The notes under the pieces were generated by a model that searched no databases, had not been told where the DNA came from, and saw nothing but the letters and a program-made list of their open reading frames with translations. A stretch of DNA of 64,000 nucleotides from Oreocharis arfaki (lineage: Eukaryota; Chordata; Aves; Passeriformes; Paramythiidae), in contig VZRR01004502.1 in the NCBI GenBank assembly GCA_013398015.1, forward strand, positions 1-64,000, read 5' to 3'. Below, in pieces: positions 10,901 through 22,900 of this stretch. Made by a program: the position numbers and the translations under genes. Position 1 is the stretch's first letter. Each line of letters starts with the position of its first letter.

Positions 10901-13900
10901 GGGTGCAGGCAGAGCACCTTGCAGGGTGCAGGTAGGTGTCTGGGGCTCTCTGGCTGCTGGGAAACGCTTGGAGCCTCTCTGGAATGGCAAGGAAGGAAAT
11001 GGCTGGGTGGAAGGAATAACCCAGACCCCCCCTCCAGGGAACAGGGCAGAGGAACCCACAGCCATGGGGGCACATGTGGAGGGGGAGAACACGACTGGGG
11101 ACCACACCTGAGCAAGGTGTGGGGGAAGGGACAGGAGAAGCCTCAGATTCATGGTGGGGTGTTTGCCAGCATTTCACATACGTGTGGCTAGAGTGGATGG
11201 ACATGTCCAGAGTGTGCACACACGGTGAGGGGCCCAGAGGGCCTGTCTGGATGCAGGGGGACATCTGGGGGCGCTCAGGCTAGTGCAGGGGTTTGGAGCC
11301 GTGTGGCAGGACACAAGGGTCCTATGCTTGGAGGTGGAAGTAATTGAGCAGATGCAGTGCAGATTAAGGAGGCAGCAAGGGGAATGGATGAACCTAGGGC
11401 CCTCTCACAATCTCCTCAGCTCTGTAAAGACCCGACTGAGCTGTGCGTGGGCTCATCTTGGCCATCTGCCTCCTGTATCCTTCACTCCCACTGACCCTCA
11501 GCTGTGTTGCTTGATAGAGCCATTTCACAGACAGGCTGGGACAGCTTTCGGGGCAGCAGGAACAGTGTTCCCCATGCCCCAGGGCTGTGCTCCACAGCTC
11601 TGTCCCTGTCCCAGCATTCCCTAGCCTGGCTGCACTCACCGGGTCTGGGACCAGATCTCTCTGTCCAGGATGGCAGCAGTGGTAATGGTGCCAGTCTGAG
11701 GGTCAATGTGGTACAAGCCTGGCATTGGCAGGGACTGGTTGATGGCATAAGTCACCTGCCCGTTTGCTCCCTGGTCCAGGTCATCTGCCAGCACCTGCAA
11801 AGCCACATGAGATTCAGCTGTGGAGCCCCTGAGGCAGGGCTTGTGTGCTGGTGCCAATCCCAGGCTCATGCAGCCCCCATCTCATAACTCCAGCCAGGCC
11901 AGGGCTCAGGTGTCCCTGTTTGTGCCCCAGCCATACCTGGATGACAGGTGAGTCATAGCTCTGTGACTCCCAGATGAAGGCCACATAGTTCTGCAGCTGG
12001 AAGCGGGGCAGGTTGTCGTTCACATCCTGGAGGTTGAGGTTTATGGCCATAAAGCCAAAGGAAGCTGCAGTCTCTGCCTGGATCACCAGGCGCAGCCGGG
12101 GGCTGGCCTCAAAGTCCAGGCTACTGGAGTCCTGCACTGAGATGGCACCTGGGAGGGGGACAGCGAGAAGCGAGGAGTGATGTACCAGCACGTCCATCCT
12201 TCATCCATCCACCCATTTACCCATCCCTCCACTCATCCATCCCTACACTCATCCATCCCTCTGTCCCTCCATCCATCCATCCATCTCCCATCCATCCTTC
12301 CATCCCTCCATCCATCCATCCTTCCATCCATCCACCCATCCACCCATTCTCAGGTGGACAGGACAGACACACTGAGCTCTTCCAAGCCCTCCTGACACTG
12401 CCAGCTTCTCATCATTCTCAAGAGCTGCCCTGAGTGATAACACCCACACCTTGCTGGGGACAGGCAGTTCCTGCTGACATTACAGCATGCAACAGTCCTC
12501 CCATCTGGAGACTCCCCCGAAGGTGTGGAGCAGAAAGAGCTGCTCCTACCATGACATAAGCTCATCCAGCTCCAAGCCAGAGTCACCTCACTGCAGCTTT
12601 GAGTCCAGTCCGAGCCTTGCCAGTGCTCTGAGGACAGACACCCACTGCCACCCGCCTGAGCCACGGGCAGCCAGGCTGCTGGAGCAGCAAGGCACTGCTG
12701 TCCCACCCGAGAAGGAGGAGGGCAGCCAGCAGGATGTACTAAACTAACTGACAACATTTCTATGGGCACATAGGGACACCTTCCACTATCCCAGGCTGCT
12801 CCAAGCCCTGTCCAACCTGGCCTTGGACACTGCCAGGGATGGGGCAGCCACAGCTGCTCTACGCATCCTGTGCCAGAGCCTCAGCGCTCTCACAGGGAAG
12901 AATGTCTTCCCAAAATCCCATCTAACTGTGCCCTCTGAGGTTTTGGGCAAAGGTCTAATTACGGGAGACCTCAATTGCACTGGGAGCAGTGCTAGCAGCC
13001 GCTGATCAGTGACAGGGCAGTGTCTGTGTTCCAGTATTAACAGCACTCAACTAACTGGTACAGAGTGTGGACAGTGTTCCTGTGCCCTGGGGGCCCCGAG
13101 CACCTGATCAGGCATGAGCAGAGCTCCCTAAGTGTTCCTGGAGCTGTACCTGAGCTGGGCTGGATCAGGAAGGTGTTCCTCTCGTTGCCACTGATGATGC
13201 TGTAGGTGATGCGCCCCGAGGAGCCCCCCGTGTGCATGGCCTGGACACTTGCCACCTCAGTGCCTGGGAGAGTGAAAGGGTATGAAGGGACAGTGGAGCC
13301 TTGGGGCACGTGGCAAAGGGTCAGGGTGACACACGGCAGCATGTGCTGTACGACTTCCCCAGACGCCACAGTGCTCCCTGGTCTGAGTTCCCCACAGCAC
13401 TGCTCCCACCTCCCCCCGTGCCCTGTCCCATTCCATCACAGCACTTTCTGGTCATTGCCAGTGGGTACCTGGGGTGGCATTTTCAGCCAGGGCCACATCA
13501 CTGGTGCTGCGGGGAAAGCGCAGCCCCTGGTATGGCTCCTCCTGCACATGGATCACCACTACCCCTGTGGAGGAGAGCGCTGGCTGCCCCAGGTCCGTGG
13601 CCAGCACGAAGAGCGTCCGCTGGCGCTGGCTGAGTGAGCCCAGGGGCTGCAGCAGCTGAATGTCCCCCGTGTAGGAGTTGATTGCGAAGGCGGAGCTGGG
13701 GGTAGCAAAGCGGTACAGGATGGAGGCATTTGCACCCGCATCCCTGTCCTCGGCCCTCATGGTGGCCACCACGTGCTTGAGCGGCGTGTGGCGGGACAGG
13801 TTGACGGTGAGTGGGCTGTGCAGGAAGGCCGGAACGTGGTCGTTGACGTCTCGCACCACGACAGTGACACGCACAGCCGCACTCTTGGGCTCCCACGGTG

Positions 13901-16900
13901 CCGAGTCCACCGCCATGGCCAGGAAGCTGTAGGTGGGCTGGCGCTCCCGGTCCAGTGCCTGGGCGCTCCGGATGCGCCCACTCTGGGGCTCCACCTGGAA
14001 CATGCCCAGCGACTCATTGCCCAGGTAGTAGGAGACCTGCCCATTGGTGCCCTCGTCCGGGTCTTCGGCCACCAGCTGCAGCACCAGGGCACCGACTGGC
14101 AAGTCCTCTGGCACCTCCACCGTGTAGGCGGCCTGTGCGAAACTGGGTGCGTTGTCATTGAGGTCCAACACCTGCACAGTCACTGACATGGTGGTGCTGC
14201 GTGGGGGGGACCCATGGTCCTGCACCACTACAATGAGGCTGTAGGAAGCAATTTGCTCTCGGTCGAGGGCATGTGCAGTGGAGAGGACACCGGAGACGGG
14301 GTCGAGGCTGAAATCCTGCCCAGGGTCTCCACCTAAAAGAGAAGAGGGGGAATAACAAGGCAGCATGCCTGTAACTGGATTGAGAAAGGCCCTGGAGAGC
14401 ATAAAACACATCTCCATGGGGTCTGGCAGGGTGGGTAGAGAGAGCCCAGTGGGAGCAAACCTCCTTGGGCCAGCTCCATGTGAAGAACTGACTCTAACCA
14501 TCCACAGGCCAGTGCTGCTGCCATGGGGAGTCACCAGACAGCATGTGACAGGATGCAGCAAAAATCTGACTTGGCAACCCGTGAATTAACAGGTCAGAGC
14601 AGCCAGGAGAGGTGTGGAACTGGTCTAAGCCTGGAGAACCAGACACAAGCCTGGAGAATGAACAGTGAAGTCTGTCCAGATCTTGGGGTGCTCTTTACTG
14701 GGGGCAGAGAGCTGAGAGGTGGGAGCAATGCCATGCAGTTTGGAGCAGGAGAGAACTGAGGTGGAATGGGACTGCTGCACATGATGTCTCCAGATCCAGG
14801 GAAGCCCAGGGAGAAGTCCTTGCCCAGCCCTGTGCTCCCAGTGCATCTCACCTGCCACCCGGTATTCCAGGCGTCCGTTCTCTCCACCATCAGGATCAGT
14901 GGCCCGCAGGGTGTAGAGTGCCACACGACTCTGGTTCTCAGGAACCTCCACGGAGCAGGACTCGCTCTCCAGGTGTGGCGCATGGTCATTCTCATCCCCC
15001 ACGGTGACCCGCACCGTGGCCTTGGTGAGGCTGGGCGGCAGGCCGGCGTCCCGCGCGTAGACTGCAGGACACAGCGAGAGCAGCAGAGGCTGCCCTGACG
15101 ACTGGGAGCTACGGCCACAGCAGGTGTATACCAACACCCAGGCACCCACAGGGGCAGCCAGGCATGAGAGCATCGGCATTCCTGCACCCCCAAACTGCCC
15201 CACAGCCCTGCTGTGCCCCACAGCCCCTCCTCCCTCCCCACAGCCTGCCCTCTCTACAACACTCTCCATCCCAGCCCCAGGAACCCCCACCGACCCCCTG
15301 CCTGCTGCCTCCCCTTGCCCACCTGTCAGCACATGCTGCTCCTGCTCCTCCCGGTCCAGGGGACGCGTGGTGACAATGAGCCCCGTCTGTGGGTGGATGG
15401 AGAACGGCCCCCCAGAGAGACCTCCATAGGACACCTGCCCATTGGCACCTGCGGGGACGAAGGTGGTCCGAGGGCAGCCTAGCAGCAGCCCCAGTGCCTC
15501 ATTTGGCTCCCAGCTCTGCACCTCCCTGCTCCCAGCTCTCACCTGGGGCTCACAGACTGTGTGAGAGGGTGGGCTCGCTCCCTGGTAGCAGAGGTGGGGA
15601 GGGGGGTGTCCCAGCCTAACCCAGCTGGTGGGAGGCCAGATGGGCCAAGGAGACCCCACAGAACAAAGGCCATGGACCAGGGGACCACAGTCCTTGTTCC
15701 ATTCCCACCCTCTCCCAGGATTCAGCCCATCTCCCTCCCCCAGCCCAGGTGCTGATCCTTCCCTCTGGTCAGCCAGGCTCTCCGGACTGGCAGGAGGGAG
15801 CAGGGTATGCCCAGACCTGGGGCTGCATCTCCAGACAGGCCCTGACTGAACTGGGCAGCTCACCCTCGCCTGCATCCTCACCCAGATCCCGGTCCGTGGC
15901 CAGCACCTGCAGCACTGGGCTGCCGGCTGGCAGGTTCTCCATGATGTGGGCTTCATACTCGGGTTTCTCAAAGGCAGGAGCCTCATCATTGACGTCCAGC
16001 ACCAGCACGGACAGCAGCTGCGTGGCGGAGAGGCGTGGGAAGCCGTGGTCTGTGGCCACCACTGTCAGGTTATGCTGTGCCACCTCCTCCCGGTTCAGGG
16101 CCCGCACAATGGACAGTGCACCTGTGGACACGGGACAGGGGCAAGCTGGGACCAGTGGCACTGGGACTTATGCCTTGGGACTACTATGAGGCTGCAAGCC
16201 CTGGTGTGTGCAAGGACAGACAGCTCTCAGGAGACAGCAGCACTGTGCCAGCCAGATGCTGTGCTTGGGACTCCCCCAGTTTCACCGCTCCAGGCTCCCC
16301 AGCCCACACTCTCCTCCCGGGCACCGTGTACCCCTGCACCCTCCTCAGCCTTCGTGTTCCCAGTATCCCTGCCACCACCCCTGCACTCTCCCAGCCCTCA
16401 CCAGTGCTGGGGTTGAGGTGGAAGCGGCCATCACTGTTGCCTGCTCGCAAGGAGTAGCTCACACGTCCGTTCTCTCCCAGATCGCTGTCCTGGGCCACCA
16501 CGTGCAGTGCCACAAAGCCTGTGGGCTGGTCCTCCATGACGCTGACGGTGGCCGGGGAGAGGAAGACAGGCACGTTGTCGTTCTCGTCGGTCACAAACAC
16601 ACGGGCTGTGACGGCAGCTGAGCGGCGCTGGCTGACGTTGCGGGCCTGGTCTGTGGCCTCCACCACCAGCAGGAAGGAGGCAGCAGCCTCCCGGTCGAGG
16701 CCCTGGCGCAGGGTCAGCTGTCCCGAGCGGCTGTCGAGCTGGAAGGGTGCTCCGGGGGGCTCCAGGTGCAGCAGAGCATAGCGCACCTGGCTGTTGGGGC
16801 CCACTCCATCCCCATCCAGCGCCTGGAAGGTGAAGATGGAGGAGCCAGCCTGGGCGTTCTCTGGCACCACAATGGTAATGGGGTCTTCGGGGAAGGTGGG

Positions 16901-19900
16901 TGCCTGGTCATTGCAGTCCTGCACATGGATCTGGACCAGCACCAACCGGCTGGAGGGATAGCCGTGCTGTGTGTCCTCGGCACTCACCTGCAGCACGTGC
17001 CGTGCCCCAGCTTCATAGTCCAGCTCACGGGCAGCATAAATCTCCCCTGTCATACTATCAACCACAAAGGTGCCATCCCCACCACCTCCTACCACTGTGT
17101 AGGTCAGTTGTCCTTGCGCAGGGGCATCCAGGGGGGCCACTGAACCAATCACAGACCCCGGCTTGACCCCCTCGAGAGGATGCAGGGTCAACACGGTGGC
17201 ATCAGGCCGTGGCAGCACACGGGAGGATGGCAACACCTGTGAGGAGAGGAAGGAGTGAGAGGCATCCACAGGGGTCTGTGTGCCAGGGCACATGCTGGAA
17301 CACAGTGGGGGTCCCTCTGGTCCTCAGAATACACTTTTCACTGTGAGGGTGCCTGAGCCCTGGCACAAGTTGCCCACAGGTGGTGGAATTTCCAGCCTTG
17401 GAGACAGCCAAAAGTCACCTAGACAACCCCATTTGAGCAGGGGGCTGGAGAAGGTGACCTTCACAGGTGCCTTCCCTCAGCCACTCCTTGGGTCTGTGAC
17501 TGGGTCAGATACTGCAAAGCCAACAGACAGCAGCAGAAACAATTCTGCAACATAAGCAAGAGTGGGTAAGAAGAGAGGTCATGCTCATCCTGATGGGAGG
17601 CACAGAAGAGAACCCAGTATGATCCCAAGACAAATAAATACTATCAGTAGTTTTATTAAAGATACTGGAGTTAATTTGGGGGTGAGCTGCACTTGCAGAT
17701 GGGAGAGAGGATGCTGCAAAGGCCACCATGGTATGATCTGAAGGGAAAACCTGCTGAAGAAGCACATTCCTGTCAAGGAGCTGAGAAAGACAGGAGTAAT
17801 AACAAACCTGTCAGCCCAGAGGGGATCAAACCCAGTGATTGTCAAACAAATATCTATTATAGGGATGCAAACCAGCACGATGGGCATGGCCAGCCTGGCC
17901 TCCGTGCTCTGGAGGCTGCAGAACAGCTCTGATTACAAGAACAGTTACAGACACGGTGTAAAAAGGAAATGGTACAAAACATGTTGGTGGCTGAAGGCAG
18001 ATGTGGAGAGCTAACACCAGGCTCCACTCCTCACGGGAATGCAGTTTATCACACACACCTGGGCTACAACTTGCCTCTGGAGCTCCCACACTAGCGGGGA
18101 AAAGGCACAGCGGGGGACGGCTGTGTGACAGAAAGGACTGAGAGACCAGCTGGCTCAAGGGAGCAATGGGCAGGGCTGGTGGGGATGGCACAGCAAGGAC
18201 AGTCAAACGGCCTTGGCAACTGCAAGGACAGGGACGGGAAGATGTGAAACAGTGTTCTGTGGGAGTGCCTTGATGAGGGGAACCAGAGCCTCTGCTGTAA
18301 AAGGAAGCTCACTACTAACAGCAAAGAAAAGATGTAGCTGTCTGGGCAGTACCAGGCAGGGAGTGCCAAAGTGACACAGACATGAGGGACATGCTGCAGG
18401 TCAGAACAAACACCCTGCAGGTCAGAACACCGGTTTCAGTAGATGCTGGGAAGAGTGGAAGTCTCTGTGCAGGGAACCTCTGACGTCTTCCCTGCACCAG
18501 GGTATCTAGGACAGGGTCGGCTATCTAAGGCTGGAGAAGGCAGAACTGCAATTGGCCACTTTGGAAATGAGAACATGCGCAGGGGCAGACAGACCCATCC
18601 CTTCCCATCCCAGGTTCTCCCTATGGATTTTAGGACTGGATCAACAGCTGAGCAGGAGCAGAGGGTGCCCAGGGATGAAGGTGGTAGAGGATGTGGAGGT
18701 GGGGAGAAAGGCTGCCAAGTAGCCGGATGGTGTCTTCCAAGAGGCAAGTGAGGGGGAGATGGTACAGGGACAGGAGGAGCTGGGGTGCAGGGACAGGAGG
18801 AGCCGGGGCACAGGGATGAAAGGAGCTGAGGCAGAGGGACAAGAGGAGCTGGCGTGCAGGGACAGGAGGAGCTTGGCTACCTGGACACGAACGATGGCTG
18901 ATGTGCTGCGAGGCACTGCGCCACGGTCACTGGCTGTCACAGTGAAGATGTACTCGGCACGCTCAGTCCGCCGCAGAACTGTGGCTGTCCGCAGCTCTCC
19001 GGTAGCCGCGTGCAGAGTGAAACGCTCTGCCCAGGCTCCTGCAGAGAGAGGGAAACACTGTTGGGAGAAGCACGGAGGAAGGAGAGCAGGGCAGGGTGTG
19101 AAGGAGGGGGAGTGCGGTGTGGGGATCCCAGGCAGCGGGCACCCATCTGCCTGGGTGACGGCTGCAAGGCAGAGCAGCATTGATTTGCCAGTTCTGGAGC
19201 TCGTACCTATCAGTGAGTAGATGATGGTCCCATTCTCCCCTTCGTCGGGGTCCTTGGCCTGCAGGGAGGCGACCAGGAGTCCCGATGGCTTCTCTTCCAG
19301 CACCTGCAGCAAGGCCCAGGGAGCAGTTGAGTGGCCCAGGGAACCTCTCAGATCACCCCACAGCCCCCCAAGCACGGCATGAGGGCTGCACCATCTTACA
19401 CCACACAGAGCCCCGGCAGGACCCACAAGCTGTGCCTGAGGCTGGGAACATAGAGCAGTCCACGGCAATGGGCCAGGGGAGGTTCTGCCTCACCAGCCCT
19501 CCTCCCCTTCTGCCTCATTTAACAACACACTCGGCAGGGTGGGGGCACACTGGAGGGCTATGGGAGGGCACTGCTTCACCTGTGTTACACCCAGAGCCTC
19601 TGCGGGTAGGTAAGTGAAGGGCTCCACAACAGTCCTGGTTCCTTCTGCCCCAACAGACCCCTTCAGCTACAAATGGCCAGTGCGTGAGCCCTTGACTGCT
19701 CAGTGCCAGCCTCCCCAGCCACAGCCAGGGATCCTCTTGGTTCCCACAACTAGCCAGGGAGGTTTGCCACCTCTGGAAGCGCAGCTGGCAGGCCTTCTGG
19801 GGCTCAGGTACCTCAACTTGGGGCTTTTCCCTTCTCTCCTTTGTTCCTGGGTAGCACTACCTATCTGTAGGTACTTTAGACCCCCATTTCATGCCAGTGC

Positions 19901-22900
19901 AGCACAGGACCATTGAGACATTAATCACACGTGCTCAGGTAACCTCGTGCCCTGAGGGGAGCTGCCGCCTTTGCCACAGAGACCACACAATACAGCATCG
20001 CACACAAACACCTTCTCTGGATAGCTATGGGACTGGATGCACCCCCATCACTGCCCCTCAGCACCCGTCAGGTTTTGGAATCATGCTCAGCAAACATCCC
20101 CTCCCTGCTGCAGTCTTGCCCCCTCCAGCACATACTCTTTGGTGGAACAGGATTCCCACTTGGCACAGGCTCTGCTGTTCCTTCCAACCCAGCAGAGGCC
20201 AAATTCCCACCTCAAGGGGACAGACCTCACATTCCCATCCAACCAGCACATCCCGTGGAAGAGAACACCCTCCCAGACCCAGCTGTGCAGAGTGATCTGT
20301 GCCACTTAATGCACTTAGGAAAGGGACAAGTGGAATCCAAGCAGGACTCTGGAGAAGAGGATGCAGGTTTCTGGGTGGAGGTGAGGGCCAGAGCTGTTGC
20401 CCAAGCTGCTGGCACTGTGCTGAAGCCCCGGGAGGGGAGACCAGAGGAGCTGGACTCATTCAGCCAGGCTAGGCAGTGCTGGGACTGCGCTCTGTAAACA
20501 TTGGGAGAGGGAGGGAAATTCCAGGGAGAGAGGACAGCTTTTTAAGCAAAAACACAATATTGGCACAAGAACAAATGAGTATAAAATGGTCAGAAATTAG
20601 TTTAGGCTGGAAATGAAGAGATGTTTTCTAGTACCAGATCAAGGAATCTGGAACAGCCTTTCACAGCAGTGATGGAGGCACAGACCTAAATATAGCCTGG
20701 CCCTTGATGAAAGGAGGGTCTGCATGGACACCTCTCCGTGGGGCCACGATTCAGAGGCTCCTTCCAACCTCTCCCTGCCACAGGCCGGGGCAGGGTCTGC
20801 CCCCACTGCCCTCAACCCAAACTTGAGTGGCTCCTGCTCAGCAGGCAGGGACACTGATTCCATGAGGAGTCAGACCTCTTTGAGCGAAGCAGACATGCCA
20901 GAGGAGCTACATGAGCAACACCCACACAGCCCCATGCACAAATGCCACTTCAGTCACACAAACAGGAACAAACAGCAACAGCAGTGGGCTTGCCTCTGCA
21001 AACTGGTAAGACAGTGGCCACGTGGGCACATCTGGGTCTGCCCACCCTCCAACACCAGCCTGGTCCCAAGCTTACAGAGCCATTCTGGCCACAAGCACAG
21101 CTCTGGCAGGGGCTGGCAGTGGATATACAGAAATGTGAGAAACATGGTACATATGGAACAATCCTCCTGTGAACTTCCCCGGCTCCCAGCCCACTGTGGC
21201 TCAGACACTTCCTGAGCCACAGATCGTATTTGTGTTCATCAGCCTTTGATGGATTTTTTTCTTTCCATGAATTCATCTAGTTTTGAACCCATGCAACTCT
21301 GGGCAATGATTTCACAATTTAATTACATTCTGCATGAAGAAGTGCTGCCTGTGTTTATTTTAAACCTGCTGCCTGGTCAGTTCTTATGGAGCTGCCTAGT
21401 CTTATGCTATGAAAAAAGCAACTTCTCATTTCCCCATGACTCTCTGCACACCTGTGTGATATTCCTGAACCTTTGTCCATGTCAAAGAATGTTTTCTTTC
21501 TGCTTGGAACCATTATCTGCCAAAGATCCCATTAACATCTTTTTCTGAACTGTTTCTAGCACTTCTGCTCACTTAGGGAATGGAACCGGACAGAGAGCGT
21601 GGGCAGAACCTGAGCTGTGGGTGATGGTATTTTCTTTCATTCTCTGTTTATTGTCTAATTAAACTCAGCATTTGATTTGCTTTTTTGCCTGCGCTGAGCC
21701 TGGTGTGGCACTTTCAAAAAGCTCCAGGCTTCCCCCCAACTGAAGCAGCCAGTTCAGAGCCCATCACTGTGTAAGTGCCATCCGTGTTGCTTTCCAGCAA
21801 CTTGCTTAGCAGCAGTGATTTCATCTCCCATCTTCTCCCCTGACTCAACAGTGAAACGTGACCCTTCTACAGTTCTTCACAGGAAGCCCTCACCTTGAAT
21901 GCTGTAAAGAGACCAGTGACATCAATCATCACATCTTAGAGAGGATACAGCAAAATACCAGCACCAGGGGCACCCCGTCTGTGAAAACAGGCACCCTCTT
22001 CCTTCCCTTTGCTCTCTCTCCCCTCTCCTAGCAATCATTCCCTGGGAAGATCCCTTACTGCAGACCCTTTGCAAACACCCCTGGTCCTGCCAGTGTATCG
22101 CCAATGTGTTTCACCTCAGAACCCCACAGCTGATGCTGGGAAGTGCCGACACAGAACCGTCCTCTGCTTTGCCTGATGAACACTGACATGAACACTGCAC
22201 TGAGAATGTCTGCAAGAAATCATGGAGCTTTGAGTTATCATCCAGTTTTCTCTTCTTCCTTCAAGTCTATCTTCTACATCCAAAACACAGCTATCAGTGG
22301 GTTGTTACGGCGCTTCACCCTTCTCTATCTCTGTTTCTAGTACCTGCAAACCAACGTGCCCCAAACTGGTGTTTGCTCAGAGCTGCTGCAGCATTTACCT
22401 GCCCTCAGAGCTCTGAACCCATCTCAGCCTTGCCCTGTCCCCTGAAGGACGCATCTGCTTTCATGGTCTCTTTGTAAGAGCAGAGCCCTCCCAGGCTCTA
22501 GGAGGGCACCTGCAGCAAGCACTTCATGCCCCCAAACACTGGGATCAGCTGCAGATCCTGCCACGCAGTGTGTCACAGGTGTCCCCACACAGGAGCAGGA
22601 CTCACAACAGATGCCAGGTGCGAGCAATGCCCCATTGCAGAGCCCATCCAGTGCACCCTCAGCCATGACATGACATGGCCTGCTCTGGTCCCAGAGCCTT
22701 GCTCAGAGAGAGGGCAAGACCAACTGTGCCCTCTTCACCTCCTCTAGGCTCTGGGAGACATGCCCACCCAGGCCAAGCCCTGCCAGCAGCTTTGCCAGCA
22801 GAGCAGGGCATGCAAGAAGATGGCTGGGAAAGAGATGGCTGCACCCTAGAATGGGAAGGGAAGCAGCAATGAACAGGAAAAGCCTGGTTGGAGCTACAGA

